26,703 nt of DNA. It comes from Plasmodium relictum (lineage: Eukaryota > Apicomplexa > Aconoidasida > Haemosporida > Plasmodiidae). Below the pieces are notes generated by a model that was not told the origin of the DNA, did not search any database, and was given only the letters and a program-made list of their open reading frames with translations. Positions 11,282-22,049 of the stretch are shown piece by piece. The stretch covers positions 1 to 26,703 of the forward strand of contig NW_021628748.1 of NCBI RefSeq assembly GCF_900005765.1. The letters run 5' to 3'. Each line of letters starts with the position of its first letter. Positions within the stretch are counted from its first letter, which is position 1. A program made the translations under genes and the position numbers.

Positions 11282-12416
11282 ACTAGCTTCAGTACATGAC
11301 TAACTTGTAAATACACGACCAGTAACCTAGCTTAGTATAAAGAAATTTAGCCTGGCACACAATTCCATCAACGCTAATCATGAGTTTTTAGCTAAATTAA
11401 AAAAAAAAATTCTTTAAATTAATTTATTTTAACATTTTAGTTTTCATAAAGAAATATATTACTTTTAATTTTTTTAATTCATTTTTTTTCCAAAAAAAAA
11501 GTGAAGTTTTAAGAATATATAAACTTAAGCAAAATACATTATCTTTAATCAAAGATATTATGTATGTATGTTTATATAAGATATTTATTACAAGTATATG
11601 TTAACTATTGAATACTTATTTATTATCAAATAATTAAACATTTTAACATCTTTATGCAACTTCACTAAAAAAAAAGGAAAAGCATAAGCAAATAAAAAGA
11701 TTAAACTTTATAAAAATGCTCTTTATTACATTGTTTATTCAATACCTGGTTAATAAAAGATATTATTAACTTTTTATAGCACATTAAGTTAGTTTACTAG
11801 TAGTGTATATACAATAGCCATGCATTGACTCTAGTTTAAAAAAAAATAAATAAATAAATATATAAAGCTATTTTTTTTTGTTTGTTTTAGTTTTGTTTAT
11901 TTTTATTTATATACGTCCTCGTAATTAAAAAAAAAAAAAAAATTTTAATTATTTTTTTTTTTTGGGGAGTTGTTTGTTTGAATTAAATAAAGAATTAATT
12001 TTTACTTATATAAAAACTTAAGATATAAAAAGTATAATGTTTATATTATATTCAGTGTATATTTTTGAAATAACATTGAATAAATTAAAGTTTTGACTTG
12101 CTATTTATTATAAATTGTGTGTGTGTTTTTAATTAAAAGAAGGTGCTAATTCTTTGTAAATAAAAACTCATTTATAACAGTTTAATATGTCTATTAAAAG
12201 ATGCAGTAAAATTTAATATTCAAATTAAATATTATATATTATAAGAAAACATTATACATATATAATAAAAGTGAATATATATATATATATAAACGTATAC
12301 TTAGTTATACATACTCTTTATTAATTTGTTTGTTTAATACTCTAGCAAAGACATTAAGCGAGCAATTAACAAACCAATACCTTAGCAAAGTCATTAAATG
12401 GGATATTAATAAATCA
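10845..12416 (+). mobile_element. 3' LTR region of copy 1, interrupted by an A LTR
   Basis: Bases 10845-11337 are A-family sequence in minus orientation. Bases 11338-11746 and 12382-12416 are A' sequence closely matching the 5' LTR, ending AATAAATCA. A complete A LTR (11747-12376) sits near the A' end. The A/A' junction resembles the one in the 5' LTR region. Confidence 0.7.
11747..12376 (+). mobile_element. Solo LTR, family A, inserted in the 3' LTR of copy 1
   Basis: 630 bp, starting TGGTTAATAAAAGATATT and ending AATTAACAAACCA. It is flanked by ATACC at 11742-11746 and at 12377-12381, an exact 5-bp duplication. The surrounding A' LTR matches the uninterrupted 5' copy on both sides, which fixes the ends. 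Confidence 0.95.
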
Positions 12417-13016
12417 GTTATTAACCTCTTGTATTATAAAATTAGCTTACTAATTAAAATAGAAGTCAACCATTCACTGAAGCTAGTTATATGAAAAAAA
12501 AATAAAATATATCCATAGCTATATTCTTTTTTTTATTTATTTTTATATATATCTTTGTAATTTAAAAAAAAAAAAGATAATTTGAATTTTTTTTTTTTAA
12601 GTTGTTGACGTTTTGAGTTGAAAGATTATTAATTTTTAATTGAAATATAAAAATTAATGCATAAACAATATAAATTTTATATTGTACTCAATTTATATAT
12701 TTTGAAATAACATTGAATTACTTAGAGTTTAATTTTTGTTATTTGTTATAACTTAATTTTATGTGTGTGTTTTAAAAAAAAAATATACATATTCTTTGTA
12801 AATAAAAATACATTTATAAAAGTAAATATATGCTAGTTCAGCAATATATGATTGCTTAATTTAAACTAAATATTATATATTATAAAATCCTACTATATAT
12901 ATAATAAAATAAATGTATATACATATAAGAATCCTTATGTTTAATTAAGCATTCTCTTTATTAATTCGTTTGTTTAATATCCTAGCAATGTCATTAAAAA
13001 GGTCATTAATAAATCA
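12417..13016 (+). mobile_element. LTR, family C, lacking its first bases
   Basis: 600 bp from GTTATTAACC, the second arm of the usual 5' hairpin, to TTAATAAATCA. It directly follows the 3' LTR of copy 1 and ends five bases beyond the stop codon of the minus-strand gene at 13022. It resembles the C LTR at 18831-20046 along its length. Confidence 0.75.
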
Positions 13017-13021
13017 ATAAG

Positions 13022-13823
13022 TTACTTAAATTTATTTTTACGTCTAATTTTGACTTCTTCGTAAGCTAGAAATATTGCAATAATTAAAATAGGTATGATA
13101 GAAAACTCAAAAATCGGAAGATGAATACTTAAATTATATGAAGTCATATATATTACAGCAAATGTAAAAGAAAAAATTGATAGGAGAAGAGCAAGAGACA
13201 ATATAATTAGTTTAAAATTATTTTTACATATTCCTAAAATTCTTTCATTAGATTTTACTTTTTGATTTTTCTTTTCTATCTCTATTTCATTTCCTTCTTT
13301 TGCATCTACACTCTCCCCTATATTATTTAGCTTATTCCATGATTCTAAAGTTTCTTCTGTTACAACTACATGTTCACAGAAATTTGATCCTTCTTTTGCT
13401 TGCATTTCCATATTTTTATTTTCTGTTAATGATCTTTTAATTCCTAAATTAAGTACGTTTTTTAATTCATTTTCGTAATTCCATGATATAAAAGAAACCC
13501 CCTAAAATTGTAAAAAAAAATTCAGTATTAAAAGAAAATACTTTTTCATAATAATAAAATTATAATTTAAAAAAATAGTAATAACTAAAAAATGTAAATA
13601 TTTTTAAGTATTATAATTATTTTACATTATCAGAACATTGTGATACCCATAATAAAAAGATGAACATAAAAAATCTCATAATATAATTTAATACTTTTTT
13701 TTTCTCTTTTTTATTGTATATTTTTAAAGTTGACATATCTGTAGTAAAGAAATTTTTAGCTACAAGAGAGTAGTAACCGAGATATAGACTAATATTCAAG
13801 ATAACATTTTGTCCCCTGTTCAT
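13022..13823 (-). CDS. Two-exon PEXEL exported protein with two C-terminal membrane segments
   Basis: Exon 1 is 13823-13626 (66 codons), the intron is 13625-13502 (124 bp, GTAAAA to TTTTAG, phase 0), and exon 2 is 13501-13022, giving about 225 residues. A recessed hydrophobic signal lies at residues 51-60 (FFMFIFLLWV). RSLTE at 89-93 fits the RxLxE export motif and lies just after the intron, the usual layout of exported Plasmodium proteins. A charged middle part follows. Membrane segments sit at about 162-184 and 196-215, and the tail is basic. It resembles the short exported multigene families of malaria subtelomeres, but I cannot assign a named family. Export into the host cell is inferred. 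Met30 (13736) or Met49 (13679) could be the true start; Met49 would put the signal peptide at the N-terminus. An LTR begins five bases past the stop codon. Confidence 0.8.
13502..13625 (-). other. Intron of the PEXEL gene
   Basis: On the minus strand GTAAAA follows codon 66, and a T-rich tract plus ACAATTTTAG precedes GGGGTTTC. Both exon frames are phase 0, and reading across brings the signal segment to the RSLTE motif. A 124-bp intron between signal and PEXEL is typical of the group. Confidence 0.8.
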
Positions 13824-15745
13824 TTTTTTTTCTTATTTAAATTTATTTATTTATGGTAGTAAATAATATTAGCAAATTAAATAAAAAATAAATTAATAAA
13901 TATTTTAAAATTCAATATAACAATAATAAATGTTAAAACATTTAAGAAAAATAATTATATTCAAACATCTTGTTTAATTTACCATTTAAAGTATTCATAA
14001 AAATGTTATATATTAATGTTACTAAAATATAATTGATTGATAAATATTAAACATGTTTCCATTGAATATTTGATATTGAAAATTCAGCATATATTTTAAT
14101 AATTTATTTTAAGATAAAAATTTCAAGTGTTTCTAATTTTTTATTTACTTTAAAAAAAGAGAAAAAGGATGTAATTAAAATATCAAAATTTTAAATGAAG
14201 AATATATTAAAAATAATGTTCATGCAATAAACAATGCTAATTATTTTAAGTTGTGATAATAATAGAAAAGAAAAGCAAAAAATATTAAAATAATTATCTT
14301 TTAATTTAAACTATAAGCGTGATGATAACAATTCTATAGATTTTTAAGATATATAATATTCAATAAACATTAGAGATAACATAACTGGTGATGTTTTTTA
14401 TATTTATACTAAATTTAATCAATTGTATCTTTATTGTTTATTATAATTTAAACTATAATGATGTATAAGAAAATAATGTTTAGTTATAGAAAGTAATAAA
14501 GTCCAAATTAGAAATTTATGCATGCATCAATTTTTTCATAAAAAAATATTATATTATAATAAAAATGCCTAGGAAAAGAAACAGAGAAAACAAAAAATAA
14601 AATAAAAGGATAAGAAAAATGTATACATTTATAATAATTTTAAAATTACATATTAAGAATGTAATAAGTAATAATTTTAATTTTATTTTAATGATAACAT
14701 AATGATTTTATTATGAACTAACATTTTAATTATGAAGAAAAATTATAATATGAAATTGGGCACATGCACATGTATATTTTTTTAGAAAAAATGATAATAT
14801 TTCAGTAAGGAAAAAGAAAAGATCAATAAAAGTTATTAATATATATTTATCTGCATTACCATAATAAAAAAAGGATTTATAACCCATAAAAATATATTCA
14901 TATAAAATAAAATTTAATATCAATAAAGATTCTAGTTTATTAAATTGATTGTTAAAAAATTTCTTAAAGAATTTGGAATTTATTCGAGTTTAAATTAATA
15001 CAATTATGCATGTTTTAATGAGTAGAGCAATAGTATAACATAAATGAACACATTTATATGAAAAAATATCTTTAAAATATCTTGCCATAATTTTCTTGTT
15101 CTGCGCAATATAATGATGTAATTCATGATTGCATTTATTTTTTTTTTCTTTGCTTCTTTTATATAAAAAGAATTCGAAACAATAACAAATCATTTTTTTT
15201 TTCAAATTCAAAAAATTATTTTTTAAATTCAGTCATTTCATTTGATAATTCTTCTTGTTAAACATAAAAAAGAGTAATGAAAAAAAAATTTTTTTTTTAA
15301 ATTAAAATAACCTTTTAAAAAAAAAAAATAAGAAAAATAATATTGCGTTATTCCAAATATTAAGATGCATTCTAAACAGTATTCCCATGTATCTAAAGTA
15401 TTTATTAGCGCGTATATGTGGACTTTAAGAATATACAATAAAAGAGAAAAAATATATATATTAAATTTTCTTATAAAATTTTTATATTTACTATTTTAAT
15501 TTGGATATTATAATATTACAACATTACATTACTTTAATAATGTAAGATAATAATAGCATTTAAAATTTTTTATGTTTTTTTTTTTTTCTTAATATTTTTT
15601 TAAATTAAAATTTTATTAATAAGAAAAATAATCCTTTTTTTAGTACTGAATATTTTTTGCTATTTTAGTGAGCTTTTTATAGATCATGGAATTACAAAAT
15701 TAAAATAAATAGTATATTTAATTTCAAAATTAAAAGAATTTTAGC
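13824..15745. other. AT-rich region upstream of the PEXEL gene, no gene seen
   Basis: About 1.9 kb with no LTR similarity. Short minus-strand frames at 14726-15438 are made of F, Y, I, K and L runs without motifs or convincing splice partners, so I do not call them genes. The part next to 13823 should contain the promoter of the PEXEL gene. Confidence 0.5.
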
Positions 15746-16228
15746 TAGTTTATTAATTGCCTGTCTAATGACTTTGCTATGGTATTGTTTTATTATTTGG
15801 CTGCTTAATTGCTTTGATAGAGTATTAAACAAATTAATAAAGAACATGTATGACTAAGTGTACTTTTATATATATATATATATTCGTTTTTATTATTTAT
15901 ATATAATGTTTTCTTATGATGCATAATATTTAATTTGAATTAAATTTTACTGCATCTTTTAATAGACCTATTAAACTGTTATAAATGAGTTTTTATTTAC
16001 AAAGAATTATTAACTTCTTTTAACTCAAAAAAATGATATATTTTTATTAAATTAAATAAATGCCTCTAACAAAATAAATGTTATGTTATTTTATACGAAT
16101 ATATAAAACTTACTTGTAACAGAGGTATATTTTTGCAATAACTAAAATTAGTAAAGATTATTTTACATGATCTTTATTAATTCACTTGTCTAATATTCTT
16201 CCATAGCCATAGAACAGTTAATAAATCA
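15746..16228. mobile_element. Worn LTR composite
   Basis: The left end TAGTTTATTAATTGCC resembles the start of a minus-orientation A or C LTR. A second similar start follows at about 15787, suggesting one LTR lying within another. The sequence then follows the A family to about 16015. The right part is different and ends like a plus-orientation LTR (CTTTATTAATTCAC ... TTAATAAATCA). No flanking duplication was found. Confidence 0.65.
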
Positions 16229-17934
16229 ATATAGAATGTCAATTTGAATTGGACATTATTTGTTTAAATATCTTAAGTATATAGACAACCCATTATAACA
16301 CATAATATCATTAATTTTGGTACTTAAAAAGGTAAATAATACTTTTGTTAAATTTTAGTAAAACTCTTGAAGAAGCACATTATATATATTAATATTAATT
16401 CATTCTTTTTAATTATTTATACATATCCATAATAAAACGTATGTAATGTCTAGGAAATATAACTTTTCTTAATTCCATGAAAACATCATACATAAGAGAT
16501 AAATATTTTAATTTTTTATTTTTATCTTTAAATAATTAATTCATGTGTAAATAATTTTCTTTGTTTTTGTTAAAATAGAAATTAAAAAGTTCAAAAGATT
16601 TGCAACGATATTTAGAATATAATTTCTTCTATTTAATGGAATTAAGGTAACTCTCTTTATAATATTTTTATAATCACCTTTTTTCAAAATTTCTTAAAAG
16701 CTTTATCTATCTTTCATATTTTATGGAAATGAAAAATATCTTAAAATATTGTATTATTATCTTGATTTGAAAATTTCACTATATTTAAAAGGTTTAAACA
16801 TTTATCTAAAAGTTTATGAGAAGTTTCATTGAGATTTAGCATAAAACATAAACTTTTTAGTATTTTTCATTTTAGTATGCCCTAATGACATAAATATAAA
16901 TTAGAATTATGCTTCATTGTTATTCATTTAGTAGTATAATTTCTAAAGAAATTCAAAATAATGTTTTAACTCTAATTTGATAGCAATATTCTAAGAAAAA
17001 AAAAGTAATAGAATATAAAAGAATTTTTCATAAGTATTGACAACATATTAATACTTAAAAAGTGTAAATCTACATTCCATTTGTTCACACTATAATAAAT
17101 TAGATATAAAATAAATGGTATATTAACCTATTTTTAATTATATTAATAAAGGAAATTATATGAATAATTTTTGTCTTATGTACGTAAAGCATGAGTCGAA
17201 GACAACAATATAACATGTGCACAATAGAATATATGAAAAAAAAAAATTATTTTATTTTATTTATTAGAGAAAAGAACTTTTCTCATAGTCATATTTTTAT
17301 TTCTTTTTTTTTTAAGTATCAAATAACAAAAGACATGAAGTAAAACAATTAATATATACACATATATTTATCTTAAAAAGAGAAAAACTTTGTAAAAAAA
17401 AGTTAATATTTTATTTGTTAATTAGTTGCACAAATGTATTTGTAATATATTAAACAATCAAATAAATAAATAGAATATAAAGTCGTTTCTAACAGTTTAT
17501 TTATTATAAAATTATTTATAAAGGATAGTATATTATCCTTATATAATCAAACTGTACAACATCAAATAAACAATTTATTTTATAATGTATTTAAAATCCT
17601 TTAATTAATGCTACGTTAAATAAATTTTTTATTTATTTTTAATATATTAGGAATTTATAACATTCATAAATTTTTACAAAAATTAATATTTACTTTCATT
17701 AAAAGATAAATACTCCATGCCTATAAAAGTTTAATAATATACATATACTGTCTTTCTTAAAAAAATAACTACAGTAGGTGGTAAATTTTACCTCTTTTTA
17801 ACGTTAATTCTTTATCAATTTATTCTCCAAAAAATATTTCTTTATAACAATTTTGTGTATATATAAAAAAAATTCACTTTTCCCAATTAAAAGCGTCTTT
17901 AGGAAAAAAAAAAAAATAATTTTTTTTAGTATAC
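16229..17934. other. AT-rich region, nothing recognised
   Basis: About 1.7 kb without an open frame of note, without LTR similarity and without RNA-gene signatures that I can see. Confidence 0.5.
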
Positions 17935-18061
17935 TGATTTATTAATTGGCCGTTTAATGACTTTGCTAGAGTATTAAACAAACAAATTAATAAAGAGCAT
18001 TGTATAACTAAATATACGTTTATATATATATATACATATATATATAGTTTTCTTATGATGA
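17935..18061 (-). mobile_element. LTR fragment, family A
   Basis: 127 bp starting TGATTTATTAATTGGCCG and running through AATAAAGAGCAT, the outer end of an A LTR in minus orientation. It stops where the plus-orientation LTR at 18062 starts. Confidence 0.8.
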
Positions 18062-18616
18062 TGGTTAATAAAATTAGTTATTAACCCTTTGTAGTACACT
18101 AAGCTAGTTTACTACTTGTGTACGTACAAGTTAGCCATGTACTGACACTAGTTAATAATAAAAAAAAAAAAAAAAATAAAGTTATTTTTTTTGTTTGTTT
18201 ATTTTTATTTATATACTTCTTTGTAATAAAAAAAAAAAAAAATTTAAATATTTTTTTTTTTTGGTTGTCGAAATTATTTTTTTCATGTTATGTTTTTATT
18301 TTTTTTTTAGTGTTTTAAAAATTAAAAGAAGAAATGTTAACTTATTAAAACTTAAGAGATAAAAGAAACGTTTATGTATTATTCAATGTATATTTTAAAA
18401 TAACATTGAATATAATAAAATTTTGACTATTAATTATTATAGTTTATCTGTATGTTTTTAATTAAAAGAATAAGTAATTCTTTGTAAATAAAAACTCATT
18501 TATAATAATTAAAAAGCTAATATATATATAAACGTATATTTAGTTACACAATGCTCTTTATTAATTTGTTTGTTTAATACTCTAGCAAAGTCATTAAATG
18601 ACCAATTAATAAATCA
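18062..18616 (+). mobile_element. LTR, family A, abutting copy 3 RNase H
   Basis: 555 bp, starting TGGTTAATAAAATTAG and ending TTAATAAATCA. The base after the end begins RNase H sequence of copy 3. The left neighbour is an inverted A fragment and no duplication matches, so a deletion between inverted LTRs is likely. Confidence 0.8.
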
Positions 18617-18830
18617 ATAGCATAATCTGATATATTAATACTAAAATTGTAAGGATGTTCATGTTTTGGAAACTAAATAAATTATTTCAGAGATTTTTCT
18701 TTTTATCTGTTCTATTATCTGAGAATCCTTCTACATCAGTATAAAATTTTTCTTTTTGGTTAACAATCGAACTAATTTAGAAGTCCATTCAGAAAGGTTC
18801 TTTATAAAATTTCTATAATAATTAGCATTT
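18617..18830 (-). mobile_element. Retrotransposon copy 3, fragment of RT/RNase H region
   Basis: On the minus strand this aligns with the reverse transcriptase/RNase H junction of copies 1 and 2 (ATTATTATAGAAATTTTATA, LTKKKNFI). It is more decayed than copy 2, with several breaks. It continues at 20047-20077 beyond an inserted C LTR. Confidence 0.75.
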
Positions 18831-20046
18831 TAGTTAAAGATACTATTAACCTTTTGTGATATAAAATTAGTACTAGTTAGGAAAATACAAGTCAAACATA
18901 CACTGATGCTAATTATGAAAAAAGAAAAATATGTATATAGTTATATTTTTTATTTTGGTTTATTTTATTTTTATATATTATTGTAATTTTAAAAAAAAAA
19001 ATATTTTTTTTAATTTTTTTTTGGATAAGTTGACTTTTTGAGTTGAAAGATTATTAATTTTTGATTGAAAGATAAAAATTAATGTATGAAAAGTATAATG
19101 CTTATGCTATATTGGATATGTGTATCTTGAAATAACATCGAATAACTTAGAGTTTATTTAAGTTATTTGTTATAACTTAGTTTCGTGTGTGTGTTTTTAA
19201 TTAAAAGAATATACTTATTTTCTGTAGATAAGAATACATTTGTAAAAGTAAAATATGTCTGTTAAGCAATATATAATTGCTTAATTCAAAATTAAATATT
19301 ATATAATATAAATATTACTATATATATGGTTTATTAATTGTCTGTTTAATGACTTTGCTACAGTATTGAACAAACAAATTAATAAAGAGCATGTATAACT
19401 AAATATACGTTTTTTAAATATACATATACTTATTTTTATTATATATATATTGGTATTTTATAATGTATAATAATTATATTATACATTAAATTATTATGTA
19501 TTGCTAAACAGATATATGTTTATTTTTATAAATGTGTTTTTATTTAAAAAAAATAAGTATATTCTTTTAATTAAAAATACGTACACAAAATTTATAACAA
19601 ATAACAAAAAATAAAACTCTGATTTATTCAATGTTATTTCAATATACATACATTGAATACAGCATAAACATTATACTTTTTTCATATTTTGAATTTTTTT
19701 ATGTAAGTAAAAATTAATTCTCTTTTTAATTCGAGCAAGCGCCAACCGAAAATCATAAAAAAAAAATTTTTAATTTTTTTTTTAATTACAAAGATGTATA
19801 TAAATAAAATAAAATGACTTTATATAAATTTTTTTTTTATAACTAGCTCCAGTGCATGACTGACTTACATTTTCCTGACTAGAGTTCATTTTATTTTACA
19901 AAAGGTTAATAATAAAATTTTCATTAACCAATATAATAAAAATAAGTATATATACTAAAAATCCTCACATTTAATTATGCATGCTCTTTATTAATTTGTT
20001 TGTTCAGTACTTTAGCAAAGTCACTAAACGAGTAATTAATAAATCG
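18831..20046 (+). mobile_element. Solo LTR, family C, inserted in copy 3 and itself interrupted
   Basis: About 607 bp of LTR sequence in two parts (18831-19326 and 19936-20046) around a second C LTR. Starts TAGTTAAAGATACTATTAACC-like and ends TTAATAAATCG. The flanks CATTT (18826-18830) and CATCT (20047-20051) are a near-match duplication, and copy 3 sequence lies on both sides. Confidence 0.8.
19327..19930 (-). mobile_element. Solo LTR, family C, inserted in another C LTR
   Basis: 604 bp from TGGTTTATTAATTGTCTG to TTCATTAACCA. It is flanked by ATATA at 19322-19326 and 19931-19935. The duplication is low-complexity, but the host LTR resumes at the expected place after it. Confidence 0.85.
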
Positions 20047-20077
20047 CATCTCCTAAAAATGATCTTAATTGTTTCTT
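20047..20077 (-). mobile_element. Retrotransposon copy 3, short RT-side fragment
   Basis: Minus-strand AAGAAACAATTAAGATCATT matches copy 1 at about 7721-7743, directly upstream of the segment at 18617-18830. This shows that the C LTR was inserted within copy 3. Confidence 0.7.
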
Positions 20078-21131
20078 TGATTTATTAATTGGATGTTCAA
20101 AGACTTGGATAAAAGCAATGAATATCCAAGTTAATAAAAAGCAAGTTTTAGGACTCCTTTATAATTTTGTATTATGCATAGAATATATAATACAAAATTA
20201 ATTAAATCACTTTTAAGAAAATAAAAATATATAAAAGTTTAATAAAATAAAAAAAATACACTTTCTACCCTTTTCTTTTTCAATCTCTTTCCCAAAAAGA
20301 ATTCATCCAAAAAAAAAAAGACAATATAATCATAACCGAGATGTGTCTTAAAAAAGAACAGTAATTAGACACATGATTTATTAATTGGCCGTTTAATGAC
20401 TTTGCTAGAGTATTAAACAAACAAATTAATAAAGAGCATTGTGTAACTAAATATACGCTTATATATATATTAGTTTTTTAATTATTATAAATGAATTTTT
20501 ATTTACAAAGAATTACTTATTCTTTTAATTAAAAACATACAGACCAACTATAACAATTAATAAAGTCAAAACTTTATTTTATTCAATGTTATTTCAAAAT
20601 ATACATTGCATAATGGATAAATATTTCTTTTATCTCTTAAATTTTAATAAGTAAACATTAATTCTTATTTAATTTTTAAAAAACAATAGTCAAAAAACAT
20701 AACATAACAAAAAAAATTATTTTAACAACAAAAAAAAAAAAATATATTTAATTTATATTTTTTCTTTTTTAATTACAAAGGTGTATGTATTTTTAATTAA
20801 ACAAATAAATAAAAAAAAAATAACTTTATTTATTTTTTTTTTATTAACTAGCGTCAGTGCATGGCTAACTTGTACATACATAAGTAGTAAACTAGCTTAG
20901 TGTACTACAAAAGGTTAATAACAAATTTTATTAACCAACACACTAAGTTGGTCAAGGTTCTAGTAGCTTAACTTTTAGCTGCCAATGCACTCTTAGATAA
21001 GACATAATTACTTAAGTTTTAAATAATTGTCTAGTATTATGAAATTAACCACGAATATATATATACAAATTTTATTAAGACAAATCTTAAACTGTATATT
21101 AATTAAGGGCAATGAATTTATTCATTGATCA
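20078..21131 (-). mobile_element. LTR, family B, probable 3' LTR of copy 2, interrupted
   Basis: Two parts (20078-20373 and 20943-21131) surround an A LTR. In copy 2's sense it starts TGATCAATGAATAAATTC, right after the purine-rich GTGGTGAAGAG, and ends CCAATTAATAAATCA. Copy 3 sequence lies beyond it, so copy 2 appears to have landed in copy 3. Confidence 0.75.
20374..20937 (-). mobile_element. Solo LTR, family A, inserted in a B LTR
   Basis: 564 bp from TGATTTATTAATTGGCCG to TTTATTAACCA, flanked by ACACA at 20369-20373 and 20938-20942. The B LTR at 9427-9944 has the same sequence uninterrupted, which confirms the ends. Confidence 0.95.
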
Positions 21132-21452
21132 ACTCTTCACCACATGTAAAAAGTAACTATGTTACTTTATTTCTTTGTTCTTTATCCCATTTTACAATAT
21201 TTGAACCTTTTTGTATATCTTTATATATGTTTCCACTTTTTCCTTTAACTAACATTTCTGGTATAACATTACTTTTTCCATAAATATCAAAAGGACTCTT
21301 AAGCTCTAATAAACTAGTAGGCATAGACTTCCTTTTATCTTTGTCAACAATCTATATTAAGTTCTTTAACTGATTCTCATATATTTTTCTGGTTTTATGA
21401 CTTAGAAACTTAACTTTTGCCAAAGGAATCTCTATATAGTTACCTCTATAAT
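21132..21452 (-). mobile_element. 3' tail of copy 2
   Basis: Minus-strand sequence past the integrase. It matches the copy 1 tail near ATAGAGG and reaches the purine tract before the B LTR. It lies on the other side of the A LTR at 21453-22049 from the integrase. Confidence 0.65.
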
Positions 21453-22049
21453 TGGTTAATAAAAGCTATTGTTAACCTTTTTCAGTATAATATGCTAGGT
21501 TACTGTACGTGCATATACAAGTATCCATGCACTGACTGATTAACAAAGGATATTATAATTTTTATAGTACACTAAGCTAGTTTATTGTATGTGTATGTAC
21601 AAATTAATATGTACTGACACTAATAAAAATAAAAAAAAAAAAATATATATACATATTTTTTTTTGTGTTTGTTTATTTTTGTTTTTTGAAATATTTTAAA
21701 AAAAAAAAAAATATTTTTTTTTTTTTTTTGATGAGAAATTTTTATCAAATAAAAATTTATTTATCTTTTATAAAAATAAAAGATAAAATTAATAATGTTT
21801 TTGTGATAATCAATGTATATTTTGAAATAGCATTGAATAATATAAAGTTTTAACTTTATTAATTGTTATAGTTTGTATGTATGTTTTTAATTAAAAGAAT
21901 TACTAATTCTTTGTAAATAAAAACTCATTTATAACAATTAACAAGTCTATTAAAAGAGGTAATAAAATTTAACTCTGTCATAAATGCTCTTTATTAATTT
22001 GTTTGTTTAATACTCTAGCAAAGTCATTAAATGGCCAACTAATAAATCA
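21453..22049 (+). mobile_element. Solo LTR, family A, inserted in copy 2, with partial 5' duplication
   Basis: 597 bp starting TGGTTAATAAAAGCTATT and ending ACTAATAAATCA, flanked by ATAAT at 21448-21452 and 22050-22054. The first 84 bp (21453-21536) resemble the following stretch from 21537 (TGATTAACAAAGG). Either the LTR start is tandemly duplicated or a second LTR start lies within it. Confidence 0.9.

Larger units (their letters stand above)
4740..12416 (+). mobile_element. Ty3/gypsy retrotransposon copy 1, broken, with nested LTRs
   Basis: Extent of the whole fossil, from the 5' LTR region (4740-5427) through the interior (5428-10844) to the 3' LTR region (10845-12416). The order gag, protease, reverse transcriptase, RNase H, integrase is the Ty3/gypsy order. 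The coding region has well over ten breaks and is an old copy. Two B LTRs lie in the integrase, and an A LTR lies in the 3' LTR. No matching target-site duplication was found outside 4740 and 12416, so later rearrangement at the edges is likely. Confidence 0.85.

Noticed and set aside
14726-15438. Three short minus-strand frames
   Set aside because: Composed of F, Y, I, L, K runs; no export motif, no plausible splice partner, and such frames are expected by chance at this base composition.
18118-18318. Plus-strand 66-residue frame
   Set aside because: Lies within the A LTR at 18062-18616 and is a product of its poly-A/poly-T tracts.
21665-21853. Plus-strand 62-residue frame
   Set aside because: Lies within the A LTR at 21453-22049; low-complexity F and K runs.
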